64,000 nucleotides of DNA. It comes from JAKFWF01 sp031374115 (GTDB lineage Bacteria; Pseudomonadota; Alphaproteobacteria; Rhizobiales; Hyphomicrobiaceae). The stretch is taken from NCBI GenBank assembly GCA_031374115.1, contig JANMNO010000106.1:1-64000 (forward strand), read 5' to 3'. Within the stretch, counting starts at the first letter, position 1; each line of letters begins with the position of its first letter. The translations under genes and the position numbers were made by a program. The notes beneath the pieces are model-generated. The model had not been told where the DNA came from. It saw nothing but the letters and a program-made list of their open reading frames with translations, and searched no databases. Shown piece after piece: positions 41,752 through 50,636 of the stretch.

Positions 41752-42452
41752 CGACGCCGATCAAAGGCATTCTGTTCGACAAGGACGGCACGCTGCTCGA
41801 TTATCATTTGAGCTGGGCACCGATCAACAAACGTGCCGCGCACTTTGCTGCGCGGGGGAATGCGGCGCTAGCAGCCCATTTGCTGATCGCGGGCGGGCTT
41901 GATCAGACGACGGGTCGTGTGCGGTCGGGTAGTGTTCTGGCGGCGGGAACAACGACCCAAATTTCGAAAACGTGGATCGAGGCTGGCAGCACCTTCGAAC
42001 TTGCGGAACTGACCGGGCACGTCGACCAGATCTTCCGCGAGGGCGTCGCAACTGCTGTTCCCGTGCTCGACCTCGCGGCTTTCTTTCATCGGTTGAAGGC
42101 GCGCGGGCTTATCCTAGGCATCGCCAGCAGTGACGGCGAACTTGCAATTCGGATGACGGCGAAACATTTCGATTTCGCGTCCGAAGTGGGCTTCATAGCG
42201 GGCTACGACAGTGGCCATGGCTCCAAGCCCGGACCGGGAATGCTCGACGCATTCGCCGCCTACGCGCAGCTAGGCCCGGAAAAAATTGCCGTCGTTGGTG
42301 ACAACCTGCACGACATGGAGATGGCGCGTCGCGGGGGCGCCGGATTGGCAGTCGCGGTGCTCACCGGTACCGGCAGCCGCGAAGAGCTAACGCCCGAGTC
42401 CGACCTTTGCCTTGCCAGCATTGCTGAACTCGAAGCGGCGCTGTTCGGCTGA
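41748..42452 (+). CDS. HAD-family phosphatase (Gph-like)
   Basis: A 234-residue HAD-superfamily hydrolase. Motif I is ILFDKDGTLLDY with the nucleophile Asp and the general acid two residues on, motif II is LGIASSDG, and motif III/IV is SKPGPGMLDAF then VGDNLHDMEMARRGGAG. The cap is helical, as in phosphoglycolate phosphatases. It starts with TTG inside the stop codon of the GMC gene. Phosphonoacetaldehyde hydrolase (PhnX) is a HAD too, but it lacks this DKDGT motif, so PhnX is excluded. Substrate unknown. Confidence 0.85.
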   Translation: MTTPIKGILFDKDGTLLDYHLSWAPINKRAAHFAARGNAALAAHLLIAGGLDQTTGRVRSGSVLAAGTTTQISKTWIEAGSTFELAELTGHVDQIFREGVATAVPVLDLAAFFHRLKARGLILGIASSDGELAIRMTAKHFDFASEVGFIAGYDSGHGSKPGPGMLDAFAAYAQLGPEKIAVVGDNLHDMEMARRGGAGLAVAVLTGTGSREELTPESDLCLASIAELEAALFG

Positions 42453-42453
42453 G

Positions 42454-44154
42454 CTATCGCCGGCGCCACGCTTGCAACCGCCCGAACACAAAACGATCGA
42501 CAGCCAGGTGCAGCATCTTGGCGGCCAAGGCTGTCAGCACGATCACTGTTGCCATCGCAGCAGCAGCGGCGGTGGTGCCAGACTCGTCCATGTGCACGAT
42601 CGAAATCGACGCTAACTTGGTCTGTGCGCCATAGAGGAAGATTACCGCCGACACCGTCGTCAGTCCGTTGACGAACATGTAGACGGCAACATCCAATATC
42701 GCCGGCATACAGATTGGAAGCGTCACTCGCATGAAGGTCCGCCAGACCGGGACCTTGAGTGACGCCGACACCGCCTCGAACTCGTTGTCGATCTGCTTAA
42801 GGGCCGTCACGGCGGTGATATGCGCCGTCGTGTAGAAATGGGCGATCGAGTTTACCGCCAGCAAGCCAAGCGTACCGTAGAATATGTTCAGCGGGTTCCA
42901 CCGCGCGTTGACGAAAAACACATAGGCGAGGCCGAGCACCAGCCCCGGCACTGCCATCGGCAACATTGCGAGCAGATGAGCGAACGTACGCAGGCCCTTA
43001 AAGCCTTGTCCCTTCTCCATCAAGTAGGCCCCGGCGAATACTATAGTCGTGCCGACGATGGCTGCGATTGCTGCCATTTTGAGTGAGTTGAAATAGGTGC
43101 CCCAGCCCGCCGGTTCAAAATCGCCGAAGTTGTAGTTCTTCACACTCAGCGTGAGGTTGTAGGGCCAGTAGGTGACGAATGATGCCCACACTGCGACCGC
43201 CAATACCACGACGATGAGCCCACCGACGATCCCGCAATAGGCCGTCGCCATGGCATCGTTGACGCGATGCGGTTTGGGCTCGAGCGGGACCGCACGCGAG
43301 GACAACAGCGCGACCTGTTTGCGTTGGATCAACCGGTCGACAATGAACGCCAAGACCGCCGGCACCAACAGCACAAAGCCAACCACGGCGCCCATCTCGA
43401 AGTTCTGCTGGCCGACCACCTGCTTGTAGGCATCCGTCGCCAACACACTGAACTGACCACCGATCACCTTGGCGATACCGAAGTCTGTGACGACGAGCGT
43501 GAACACGACGAAGGCGGCGCTGACCAACCCGTACTTCACGCCCGGGATCGTCACCGTCCAGAACACGCGCCGTGCCGAGGTGCCGAGCGCGTCGGCCGCC
43601 TCATACAGCCGGCCATCCGCAAGCGACAGCGCCGTCGTAATGATCAACATCGCGTGCGGCAGACAGTAAAACACCTGCGACATCATTATGCCAATCGGCC
43701 CGTAAACCGAGTTGCCAAACAGCCAGGATTTCAGGAAGCCTTGATTGCCGAAAATGTAGATGAAAGAGATCGCCGACAGCAGCGACGGTGCAAACAACGG
43801 CAGCAACGCGATCGCGTAAAACAGTCCCTTCGCCGGCATCCTCGTGCGCGTCAGCGCGTAGGCATAGCCGAAGCTCAAGGGTATCACGAGGGCGGTCGTC
43901 AGAAGCGCGACCCGGATGCTGTTCCACAACGAGTCGACCAGGGAGGGTGTCGAAAAGTACATCACATAGTTGGCGACGCCGACAAACTCACCCTTGGCAT
44001 TCTGGAAGCTTTTCGAGAGCAGCAATCCGAGGGGCAAGGCGATCGTCAGCGACAGAAATGCGATCAACACCAAGAGCGAGGCACGCACGATGATATCGTC
44101 GCGCGAGAGCTTGCGCTGGACCGGCATGGAACTGTGGCTCGCAGCGACCGTCAC
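42454..44154 (-). CDS. two-domain ABC permease of the phosphonate cluster (PhnV/FbpB type)
   Basis: A 566-residue permease with two homologous halves of six helices each, as in iron- and 2-aminoethylphosphonate-type importers. Coupling loops are visible in both halves: DGRLYEAADALGTSARRVFWTVTIPG and EFEAVSASLKVPVWRTFMRVTLPI. It starts with GTG overlapping the ATPase stop by four bases; an ATG nine codons on is an alternative. It ends one base before the convergent HAD gene. With the neighbouring PhnWYA enzymes the likely cargo is 2-aminoethylphosphonate or an N-methylated form. Confidence 0.87.
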   Translation of the reverse strand: MTVAASHSSMPVQRKLSRDDIIVRASLLVLIAFLSLTIALPLGLLLSKSFQNAKGEFVGVANYVMYFSTPSLVDSLWNSIRVALLTTALVIPLSFGYAYALTRTRMPAKGLFYAIALLPLFAPSLLSAISFIYIFGNQGFLKSWLFGNSVYGPIGIMMSQVFYCLPHAMLIITTALSLADGRLYEAADALGTSARRVFWTVTIPGVKYGLVSAAFVVFTLVVTDFGIAKVIGGQFSVLATDAYKQVVGQQNFEMGAVVGFVLLVPAVLAFIVDRLIQRKQVALLSSRAVPLEPKPHRVNDAMATAYCGIVGGLIVVVLAVAVWASFVTYWPYNLTLSVKNYNFGDFEPAGWGTYFNSLKMAAIAAIVGTTIVFAGAYLMEKGQGFKGLRTFAHLLAMLPMAVPGLVLGLAYVFFVNARWNPLNIFYGTLGLLAVNSIAHFYTTAHITAVTALKQIDNEFEAVSASLKVPVWRTFMRVTLPICMPAILDVAVYMFVNGLTTVSAVIFLYGAQTKLASISIVHMDESGTTAAAAAMATVIVLTALAAKMLHLAVDRFVFGRLQAWRRR

Positions 44155-45302
44155 AGTACAGCACCGCTTTTCGCTGGAAAGATCCGCAATGTATGCGGCG
44201 GCAACGCGATAACCAGCGGTTGGCCTTCTACAATGTTCAGATCGCGCATCGCGTTCGCCGAAAAGTCGGCCGTCAATGCCACGCCCGGCGCGCCCGCTGG
44301 CCTGAGTGTCGCACGGCAGAAGGCGCCCAGATACTCCAACGCCTCGACGGTCGTGGACATCGCGTTCGGCGTGTCGTCGGCGATGCCCCGGACCTGCACC
44401 TCCTCGGGTCGAAACCCGAGCTGGATTGCACTGCCCGCCGGCAATCCGCTGTCGATCGCGCTCACGAGTTCGATCGTGCCGATGCGTACGCGTTTGTCGC
44501 CCACCAGCAGACCCTCAAGGAACGTCATGGTGCCGACGAAATCGGCAACGAATGCCGTGCGCGGGCGACCGTAGACTTCGGCGGGCGTGCCGACCTGCTC
44601 GATCACGCCCTGGTTCATGACGACGATGCGATCGGCCATCGCCAGCGCCTCTTCCTGGTCGTGCGTCACCATGATCGTCGTGATGCCGAGCCGCCGCTGC
44701 AGCGACTTGATCTCATCGCGAAGGCGCACGCGAACACGAGCATCGAGCGCGGACAACGGCTCATCGAGAAGAAGGAGTGAGGGCGACGTAGCGAGGGCGC
44801 GGGCGAGCGCGACGCGCTGCTGCTGGCCACCCGACAGTTGGATGGGATACTTCGCGCCCTGATCGCTCAAGCCGACGAGTGCCAATAACTCGGCGACGCG
44901 CTCGCGGCGCTTGGCGCGCGGCCAGTTGCGATTGACGAGGCCATAGCCGACGTTGTCGACAATCGAAAGATTGGGAAACAAAGCGTACGATTGAAACACA
45001 ATGCCAAAGTCGCGTTCCGCGGGTGGCAGGTTCGAGACATCGCGGCCGGCGATTTCGATCGCGCCTTCGCTTTGCAGATCGAGGCCGGCGATGGCGCGCA
45101 GCAAAGTGGTCTTGCCGCAGCCGGAAGGTCCAAGGAAACAGACGAGTTCACCCTTAAGCACGTCGAGCGAAACGGATTTCAACGCGGTGAAGTTGCCGAA
45201 ACGTTTGGTCAAATCTCGAACGCGGCAGTGCACGGCGCGGCTTGAACCGTCAGCGACGATCAATCCAGCACGATCGAGAGTTTGGTGCATCGGTGGTCCC
45301 AT
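44151..45302 (-). CDS. ABC transporter ATPase of the phosphonate cluster (PhnT-like)
   Basis: A 383-residue ATPase: Walker A GPSGCGKTT, signature QLSGGQQQRVALARAL, Walker B LLLLDEPLSALD, and a C-terminal TOBE domain (about residues 290-370) of the PotA/FbpC type. Two starts are possible. The one used has GGGGAGG nine bases upstream, but that ribosome site lies inside the 3' arm of a strong hairpin; the next ATG, four codons on, has no good site. Translation may thus be held down by RNA structure. It energises the two-domain permease. Confidence 0.88.
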   Translation of the reverse strand: MGPPMHQTLDRAGLIVADGSSRAVHCRVRDLTKRFGNFTALKSVSLDVLKGELVCFLGPSGCGKTTLLRAIAGLDLQSEGAIEIAGRDVSNLPPAERDFGIVFQSYALFPNLSIVDNVGYGLVNRNWPRAKRRERVAELLALVGLSDQGAKYPIQLSGGQQQRVALARALATSPSLLLLDEPLSALDARVRVRLRDEIKSLQRRLGITTIMVTHDQEEALAMADRIVVMNQGVIEQVGTPAEVYGRPRTAFVADFVGTMTFLEGLLVGDKRVRIGTIELVSAIDSGLPAGSAIQLGFRPEEVQVRGIADDTPNAMSTTVEALEYLGAFCRATLRPAGAPGVALTADFSANAMRDLNIVEGQPLVIALPPHTLRIFPAKSGAVL

Positions 45303-45307
45303 GTGGA

Positions 45308-45343
45308 GCGGCCTCCCCCGAGGTTCTGTTCGGGGGAGGCCGC
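45308..45343 (-). promoter_or_regulatory. strong intercistronic hairpin overlapping the ATPase ribosome site
   Basis: A perfect 14-base inverted repeat (GCGGCCTCCCCCGA and its complement) with an eight-base loop lies between the binding-protein gene and the ATPase gene. No T-run follows. It would protect the upstream binding-protein message from 3' decay, as hairpins between malE and malF do. It would also bury GGGGAGG, the only good ribosome site of the ATPase. Both effects would give much more binding protein than ATPase. Confidence 0.7.
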
Positions 45344-45373
45344 AAGTCAAGCCGGATCGTTACAACACGATGA

Positions 45374-46402
45374 TCACTTTGGTGCTGCCTTGCTCTCGTA
45401 ACGCTTCGACCACTCTTTGAGAATGCGCTCCCGGTTTTCCGCCATCCAACCGAAGTCGTTCTTCGCCATCTTGGCCTCGCCATCGGCCGGGTAATTGGCA
45501 GGTGCAGCCTTCACTTCGGGGTTGGCGACGAGCGCGTAGTACTTTGCATAAAGCTCGTTGGCCTTCTTGGAAGACGAGAAATCGGCGACCTTCTTGGCGG
45601 CATCGAGGTTCTTGGTACCCTTGACGATTGCAGTCGCTTCCATATCCCAGCCGATGCCTTCAGCCGGCACGATCAGGTCGATCGGTGCACCTTTCGTCTT
45701 TTCGGAGGCTCCACGCATATCAAATCCAATGCCGATCAGGCGTTCGCCCTTGGCGGCCTGCACGCAAGGAGCCGAACCGGAGTGGGTATAAACCGCGATA
45801 TTATCATGCAGCTTGTCCATGAAGGCCCAGCCCTTCTCCTCGCCCATGATCTGCAACCAGGCGGCAACCGCGAGATAGCCGGTGCCGGATGAGGCCGGAT
45901 GCGGCATCACGATCTGGCCCTTGTAGTCGGGCTTAACCAGGTCCGCCCATGAGGCCGGCTTCGGCTTGTTGCCCTTGGTGCCTTCGGCCGTATTGAAGCA
46001 GACGACCGCGAGCCAGGCATCCATGCCGGTCCAGGCTGGAGCTGCTTCGGCGTCCTTATAGGCAGGTTTCAATGCGGCAAAACCGGCTGGCGTATAGGCT
46101 TCGAGCAAGCCCTGCTTCTTAAACAGCAGAAGACTGGTCGCGGCCAATCCCCAGATCACATCGGCCTTTGGATTGTCCTTCTCCGCGAGGAAGCGCGCGG
46201 TGATGACGCCTGTCGAATCACGCACCCATGAAATCTCGATATTCGGATTTTCGGCCTCGAAAGCGGCCTTGTAGGGGGCTACTTGGTCATTCTCCAACGC
46301 GGTATAGACCGTGACGGCGGTTTTCTGCGCCAAGGTCGGGCCGATTGCGGTTGCGAACACAGCCGCCGCCAAGACGCTACCGGTGATTACGTTTTTCAAC
46401 AT
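45374..46402 (-). CDS. ABC transporter solute-binding protein (PhnS-like)
   Basis: A 342-residue periplasmic binding protein with a signal peptide cleaved near TLA-QK. The fold is that of the iron/2-aminoethylphosphonate group: VTVYTALENDQVAPYKAAFEAENP, then DVIWGLAATSLLLFKKQG, and HPASSGTGYLAVAAWLQ as the ligand loop. Iron binders carry paired Tyr near the C-terminus; here there are few Tyr in that position, which supports a phosphonate ligand. The gene lies between the flavoprotein and the ATPase. It should decide what the cluster imports: 2-aminoethylphosphonate or an N-methylated derivative. Confidence 0.85.
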   Translation of the reverse strand: MLKNVITGSVLAAAVFATAIGPTLAQKTAVTVYTALENDQVAPYKAAFEAENPNIEISWVRDSTGVITARFLAEKDNPKADVIWGLAATSLLLFKKQGLLEAYTPAGFAALKPAYKDAEAAPAWTGMDAWLAVVCFNTAEGTKGNKPKPASWADLVKPDYKGQIVMPHPASSGTGYLAVAAWLQIMGEEKGWAFMDKLHDNIAVYTHSGSAPCVQAAKGERLIGIGFDMRGASEKTKGAPIDLIVPAEGIGWDMEATAIVKGTKNLDAAKKVADFSSSKKANELYAKYYALVANPEVKAAPANYPADGEAKMAKNDFGWMAENRERILKEWSKRYESKAAPK

Positions 46403-46492
46403 GCGAACTCCCTCCGCTCTTTTTAGCCTAGCGAATGCAACGACCTGCTGCCGCGTAGACTTGCCGGATGACGCTACGATGACGAAGGCCGT

Positions 46493-47737
46493 TTAGGCCA
46501 GCGGCTTTTGCTGCAATTGCGCTAAAGCATAATAACCAGCGTATGCGGTAATTGCGCGTGCATTGAGCGTATCGAGATCGCGGGCCTGCGTGCCGAACCG
46601 ATTTGGGTCGAGGCTTGGCACCGGGAATGTCGGTTTGCCAGTGACGATCCAATCGGCAAGCACCTGGCCCGCGCCGCCCGATGCGGCGATGCCCGATGTG
46701 AACCCAGCCGCTAACCACACGTTGGTCCGTTCCGGCGAGGGCCCAAGGATCGGCTCTCCATCGGGGCTAACCGGGATTGGGCCGTTGACGATGGTACGCA
46801 GGCCCAGTTCGCCGATCATTGGGATGCGAAAAGCGGCCGCCTCCAGGATCGGTGACAGGCGATCGAGCTGGTTTGGTAACAATTCGCAGCCGAATGAAAA
46901 TGGCATATCGCCCTCAGCCGCAGGCTTTGTTGCCGGCTCCCAACCGCCGATCGCCAGTCCGCCGACTTCGGGCTTCAAGTAGAAATTGAGATCGGGGTCG
47001 CGTAGGGCTGGCAGGTCACGCACAATTCCGGGATGCTTCTCCGTCACCGCATACTGATGCTCGAGGGTCGCAACTGCGAGATCGATGCCGAACATGCGAC
47101 CGACCTGGCGTGCCCAAACACCTGGAGCTAGAATTACGGTCGCGCAATCGATGGTCCCCTGACCGGTCTCGATGGTCGTGATCCGCCCGTTTCTGACGAC
47201 GGCGCCGATCACGCGGAAACCTTCGATGAAGCGCACGCCGAGCGACTGGGCCCGCGACGCATAGGCATTCGTTAGGCTTGCCGGATCGACAAAGCCGTCG
47301 CCACCGACAAAGGCAGCGCCCTCGACACCTTCGATCGAAATGAGAGGAAACCGACGCTTGGCTTCGACTGCATCGATCACTGTAAAGTCGATGCCGTAGC
47401 GCCTGGCGATCGGTGCCGCCGCTTCGTACTCGGCAAGCCGCGCTTTCGACGAGGCGATCCGAAGCGAGCCCACCGCATGCCAGTCAATCGGCGTTTTTGC
47501 CTGGATCTCGTCGTAGATCTTCACCGAAGCCTGCATCAGCCGCGTCAGGTCCTCCGCAGAACGGTACTGCCCGACCAAGCCAGCGGCATGCCACGTCGAA
47601 CCGTGCGTGATCGCGTTCTTTTCCAGCACGACGACATCGCGCTCGCCTGCCCGCGCCAGGTGCATCGCAATCGAACAGCCGATGGCCCCGGCACCGACGA
47701 TAACAATTTTCGCAGACGATGGAAGCTGCTCAGCCAC
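46493..47737 (-). CDS. dimethylglycine-dehydrogenase-like FAD oxidoreductase
   Basis: A 414-residue flavoprotein of the DAO family. The dinucleotide fingerprint IVIVGAGAIGCSIA opens the chain, and STWHAAGL (His50) matches the covalent FAD-attachment signature of dimethylglycine and sarcosine dehydrogenases. Unlike those roughly 800-residue enzymes it lacks the GcvT-type folate domain. The start is GTG with AAGGA eight bases upstream; it overlaps the Rieske stop by eight bases, so the two are coupled. The reaction is probably oxidative removal of an N-methyl group, giving formaldehyde. Its position in a 2-aminoethylphosphonate operon suggests N-methylated aminoethylphosphonates as substrates. 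Confidence 0.82.
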   Translation of the reverse strand: MAEQLPSSAKIVIVGAGAIGCSIAMHLARAGERDVVVLEKNAITHGSTWHAAGLVGQYRSAEDLTRLMQASVKIYDEIQAKTPIDWHAVGSLRIASSKARLAEYEAAAPIARRYGIDFTVIDAVEAKRRFPLISIEGVEGAAFVGGDGFVDPASLTNAYASRAQSLGVRFIEGFRVIGAVVRNGRITTIETGQGTIDCATVILAPGVWARQVGRMFGIDLAVATLEHQYAVTEKHPGIVRDLPALRDPDLNFYLKPEVGGLAIGGWEPATKPAAEGDMPFSFGCELLPNQLDRLSPILEAAAFRIPMIGELGLRTIVNGPIPVSPDGEPILGPSPERTNVWLAAGFTSGIAASGGAGQVLADWIVTGKPTFPVPSLDPNRFGTQARDLDTLNARAITAYAGYYALAQLQQKPLA

Positions 47738-49058
47738 TTGGTCGATCCTTGTAGCCGAGCGACCGCCACTTCGGTTTTTTCGGTGTAACGAGGGAAGGTC
47801 CGCCGGCATCCAGGCTTGCCAGATACCAATCGATGAACTGCTGGACGTTGGTCTCGCGCGTCTTGGAGTAAGGGCCCGGTACATACGCAGGCGATGTAAT
47901 GCCCGACTGGTTGGCCTGACAAATCACCCAGTCCTGTTCAGACGTGCGCTGCCAGAACGGCAATAACCGATCGATCGTATAGTCGCGATCCTGTTGCGCA
48001 TCCTTGTGGACGAACCAGGACACGTCAACTTGCGTGCTCGTAGCCGATAAGGGAGTGATGCGTGTCGCGACCGCGTGATCATCGCTGGCGTGCTGCCAGA
48101 AGTTCGGGAACACGGTTGACCGAAGAGTACCGCAACTCCAGGTGTCGCGATCGCGGAATGTGCCCATCAACAGTGCGATCGGTTTGCCATCGAGGCTCTG
48201 GGTCTTCCACCCCTCCATCAGCGGTGCACGCGTGACCCGCCAGAACTTACCCGTCATGTCGGAGGCCGCAACGGCCCCTCCTAGTCCCAGCGCTTCGAAG
48301 CGGGCGTTGGCGAGTTGGGTTTGCCGATCGACTTCGGGAATGTTTGCTTCGCTGAAACGCGCAGTGTCGTAAACGCCCTTCACATATTCAGGGTGGGCGT
48401 TATCGCAGTGGTAGCACTCGCGATTGTTCTCGAAGATCAGTTTCCAGTTGGCTGTTACTGTGTATCGGATGCTGTGTGCGAGCTTGGCATCGGCAAGACC
48501 TTGGTGCTGCATTTGCGCTGCGATTTCGGCCGCGCCTTCGTCAAAGGGGACGGCTTCACCGCCCAGGCAAACGAAGAGCAACCCGCCGAGGTTCTTCAAT
48601 GCGACCGGGTGCAACCCCAGTTGCGACTGGTGAATGCCGAACTCGCGCTCGGTCGGCGTGCGCAGTCGCCCATCGAGCTCGTAAGTCCACGCGTGGTAGG
48701 GGCACACGAAAGAGCGGCCGTGACCGTGCCCAGCGTTGCAAATCCTTGCACCGCGATGGCGGCAGGTGTTGTGGAATGCGCGAACATCTCCGTCGCCGCC
48801 ACGCGTCAGCACGATGCGATCGGCACCGACATCCCAGGTCATCCAATCGCCAGCATTGGGGATCTGGCAGGCATGCCCCGCATAGAGCCAGTGCCGCCGC
48901 CAGATGCGATCGAGATCGGCGTTGAAGACATCGTTGGCGGTGTAGAACGCGCGGGCGAGTGGCCCGCCATGAACGTAGTGCGCCTTCAACGCCGCAATCC
49001 GACCGGCGTCGTACTCATAAGCCGCCGCGGCGGAAGTGGTCATAACGTCTACATCCAT
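47730..49058 (-). CDS. Rieske non-heme iron oxygenase, betaine-demethylase-like
   Basis: A 442-residue Rieske oxygenase alpha subunit. The [2Fe-2S] ligands are in CRHRGARICNAGHG and CPYHAWTY. The mononuclear iron site lies in ENNRECYHCDNAHPEY, which closely resembles GbcA and stachydrine-demethylase enzymes that remove a methyl group from quaternary amines. The reductase component (GbcB type) is not in the window. It is coupled to the dimethylglycine-dehydrogenase-like gene, copying the glycine-betaine route of Rieske then flavoprotein. Here it may demethylate 2-trimethylaminoethylphosphonate. The start could be 15 bases downstream. Confidence 0.82.
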   Translation of the reverse strand: MDVDVMTTSAAAAYEYDAGRIAALKAHYVHGGPLARAFYTANDVFNADLDRIWRRHWLYAGHACQIPNAGDWMTWDVGADRIVLTRGGDGDVRAFHNTCRHRGARICNAGHGHGRSFVCPYHAWTYELDGRLRTPTEREFGIHQSQLGLHPVALKNLGGLLFVCLGGEAVPFDEGAAEIAAQMQHQGLADAKLAHSIRYTVTANWKLIFENNRECYHCDNAHPEYVKGVYDTARFSEANIPEVDRQTQLANARFEALGLGGAVAASDMTGKFWRVTRAPLMEGWKTQSLDGKPIALLMGTFRDRDTWSCGTLRSTVFPNFWQHASDDHAVATRITPLSATSTQVDVSWFVHKDAQQDRDYTIDRLLPFWQRTSEQDWVICQANQSGITSPAYVPGPYSKTRETNVQQFIDWYLASLDAGGPSLVTPKKPKWRSLGYKDRPSG

Positions 49059-49094
49059 CGGCAATCCGTATGCACCGTCCGTCCCACCATAATT

Positions 49095-49132
49095 GTCATC
49101 CCAGGGGTCGCCAAGGCTTGAGAGGGGATGAC
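49095..49132. repeat. GTCATCCC-type intergenic palindrome 3
   Basis: GTCATCCC and its exact complement GGGATGAC enclose 22 bases, in the short gap between phnY and the Rieske gene. Same outer motif as the two other palindromes. It may separate the phnWAY part of the operon from the demethylation and transport part. Confidence 0.65.
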
Positions 49133-49146
49133 ACCGATTGACGGAT

Positions 49147-50619
49147 CTAAACCGCCCAGGGGAGCGAGTAGGTCTTGACGTTGGAGTAGCTCTTCATCGC
49201 TTCCCAAACACCTTCCTTATAGCCGAGACCTGAATCCTTGATCCCGCCGAACGGGCTCATCTCGATGCGATAGCCCGGCACTTCCCACACGTTGACCGTT
49301 CCGACATCTAATCCGTTGATGAACCGCGTGATGGTATCGAGGCGATTGGTGCAGATGCCTGACGATAGTCCGAAAGCGGTCGAGTTGGCGATTCTGATGA
49401 TCGCATCGATGTCGCCCGGCACGCGGATCATCGGCACCACTGGACCGAAGGTCTCCTCGTGCACCAGCTCACACGTGTAGGGCACGTGATCTACGACGGT
49501 TACCGGAAATAGTGCGCCCTTCCGCTGATCACCGTAGAGTAGTCTGGCACCCTTCGAGACCGCATCTTGCACGCGCGCTTCAAACAGCTTGGCCGCGCCC
49601 TCGTGGATCACCGTGCCGACATCGACCGTCGGATCCATCGGGTCACCACACTTCAGCTTCTTGGCCTTGGCGAGCACGAGTTCGGCGAACTTGTCGGCAA
49701 CCTTCTCGCACACCAGGATGCGCTTCACGGCCGTACAGCGTTGGCCGGAGTTTTTCGTCGCACCTTGCACCGCGAGATCGGCCGCCCTATCGAGATCCGC
49801 ATCCGACAGATCATCCATTACGATCAGCGGATCGTTGCCGCCTAACTCGAGAACAAGGCGCTTGTAACCAGCCTTCTCGGCGATGTATTTGCCGACCTTG
49901 ACCGAGCCGGTGAAGGTCACGACGTCGGCGTGCGGATCGGTGATCATCGCGTCACCCATCGTGCGTGGATTGCCGGTGACGATCGACAGCATCTCCGGCG
50001 GCAGACCGGCTTCATAAAGAATATCGGCGAGCACGAGCGCGGTCAGCGGCGTCAACTCCGTCGGCTTCGCGACCATCCGATTGTTCATCGCGATCGACGG
50101 TGCGATCTTGTGACTTATCATGTTCAGCGGATGATTGAAGGGAGTGATCGCCGCGATGCATCCGAGCACAGGCCCGCGCGAGGTATAGATCCGCCGTGGC
50201 TTGCCGTGGGGAGTGATATCGCAGCTGTAGACTTCGGAATCATCCCGGATCGCGAGTTGGCCCGCGAGCGAATAAACGTCGTAAGCGCGGCCGACTTCGT
50301 AGATGCTGTCCTTTAGGCACAGACCCGACTCGGCCGTTATCAGCAGGGCGATCTCGTCACGGCGCCGCGCCAGGATCTCCGCAGTCTTCATCAGGATTTT
50401 CTGCCGATCGTACTTCGTCAGTTTGGACTTATAGGCGTTGCCGGTCTTGAACGCCTCCGCCACCTGCCGCGGATCGGCCGCAGGCACGGTGGCAACCACC
50501 TGGTTTGTATATGGATTGCGTACCTCGACCCGCGCATCGGCATCGACGAGCTTGCCCGCGATCCGCATCTTTTCGTGCGATTTGACCGGCAGCTTCGGGC
50601 GCGAGACTTTCTCTTGCAT
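49147..50619 (-). CDS. phnY: phosphonoacetaldehyde dehydrogenase
   Basis: A 490-residue aldehyde dehydrogenase. The catalytic Cys is in SGQRCTAVKR and the general-base Glu in LELGGNDP; the NAD fold has FTGSVKVGKYIAEKAG. Alone it would be a generic aldehyde dehydrogenase. Between phosphonoacetate hydrolase and AEP transaminase genes it is PhnY, which oxidises phosphonoacetaldehyde to phosphonoacetate with NAD. The ATG seven codons in was chosen over a TTG that overlaps the phnA stop. Cytoplasmic. Confidence 0.87.
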   Translation of the reverse strand: MQEKVSRPKLPVKSHEKMRIAGKLVDADARVEVRNPYTNQVVATVPAADPRQVAEAFKTGNAYKSKLTKYDRQKILMKTAEILARRRDEIALLITAESGLCLKDSIYEVGRAYDVYSLAGQLAIRDDSEVYSCDITPHGKPRRIYTSRGPVLGCIAAITPFNHPLNMISHKIAPSIAMNNRMVAKPTELTPLTALVLADILYEAGLPPEMLSIVTGNPRTMGDAMITDPHADVVTFTGSVKVGKYIAEKAGYKRLVLELGGNDPLIVMDDLSDADLDRAADLAVQGATKNSGQRCTAVKRILVCEKVADKFAELVLAKAKKLKCGDPMDPTVDVGTVIHEGAAKLFEARVQDAVSKGARLLYGDQRKGALFPVTVVDHVPYTCELVHEETFGPVVPMIRVPGDIDAIIRIANSTAFGLSSGICTNRLDTITRFINGLDVGTVNVWEVPGYRIEMSPFGGIKDSGLGYKEGVWEAMKSYSNVKTYSLPWAV

Positions 50620-50636
50620 CGACTTTGGAGACCTTT

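Noticed and set aside
41748..42452. HAD protein as phosphonoacetaldehyde hydrolase (PhnX)
   Set aside because: Motif I is DKDGT, typical of Gph-like phosphatases, and the Lys-bearing cap signature of PhnX is not seen. PhnY and PhnA already complete the pathway.
42454..46402. The importer as an iron(III) (FbpABC) system
   Set aside because: The folds are shared, but the binding protein lacks the paired C-terminal Tyr of iron binders, and the genes are embedded with phnWYA.
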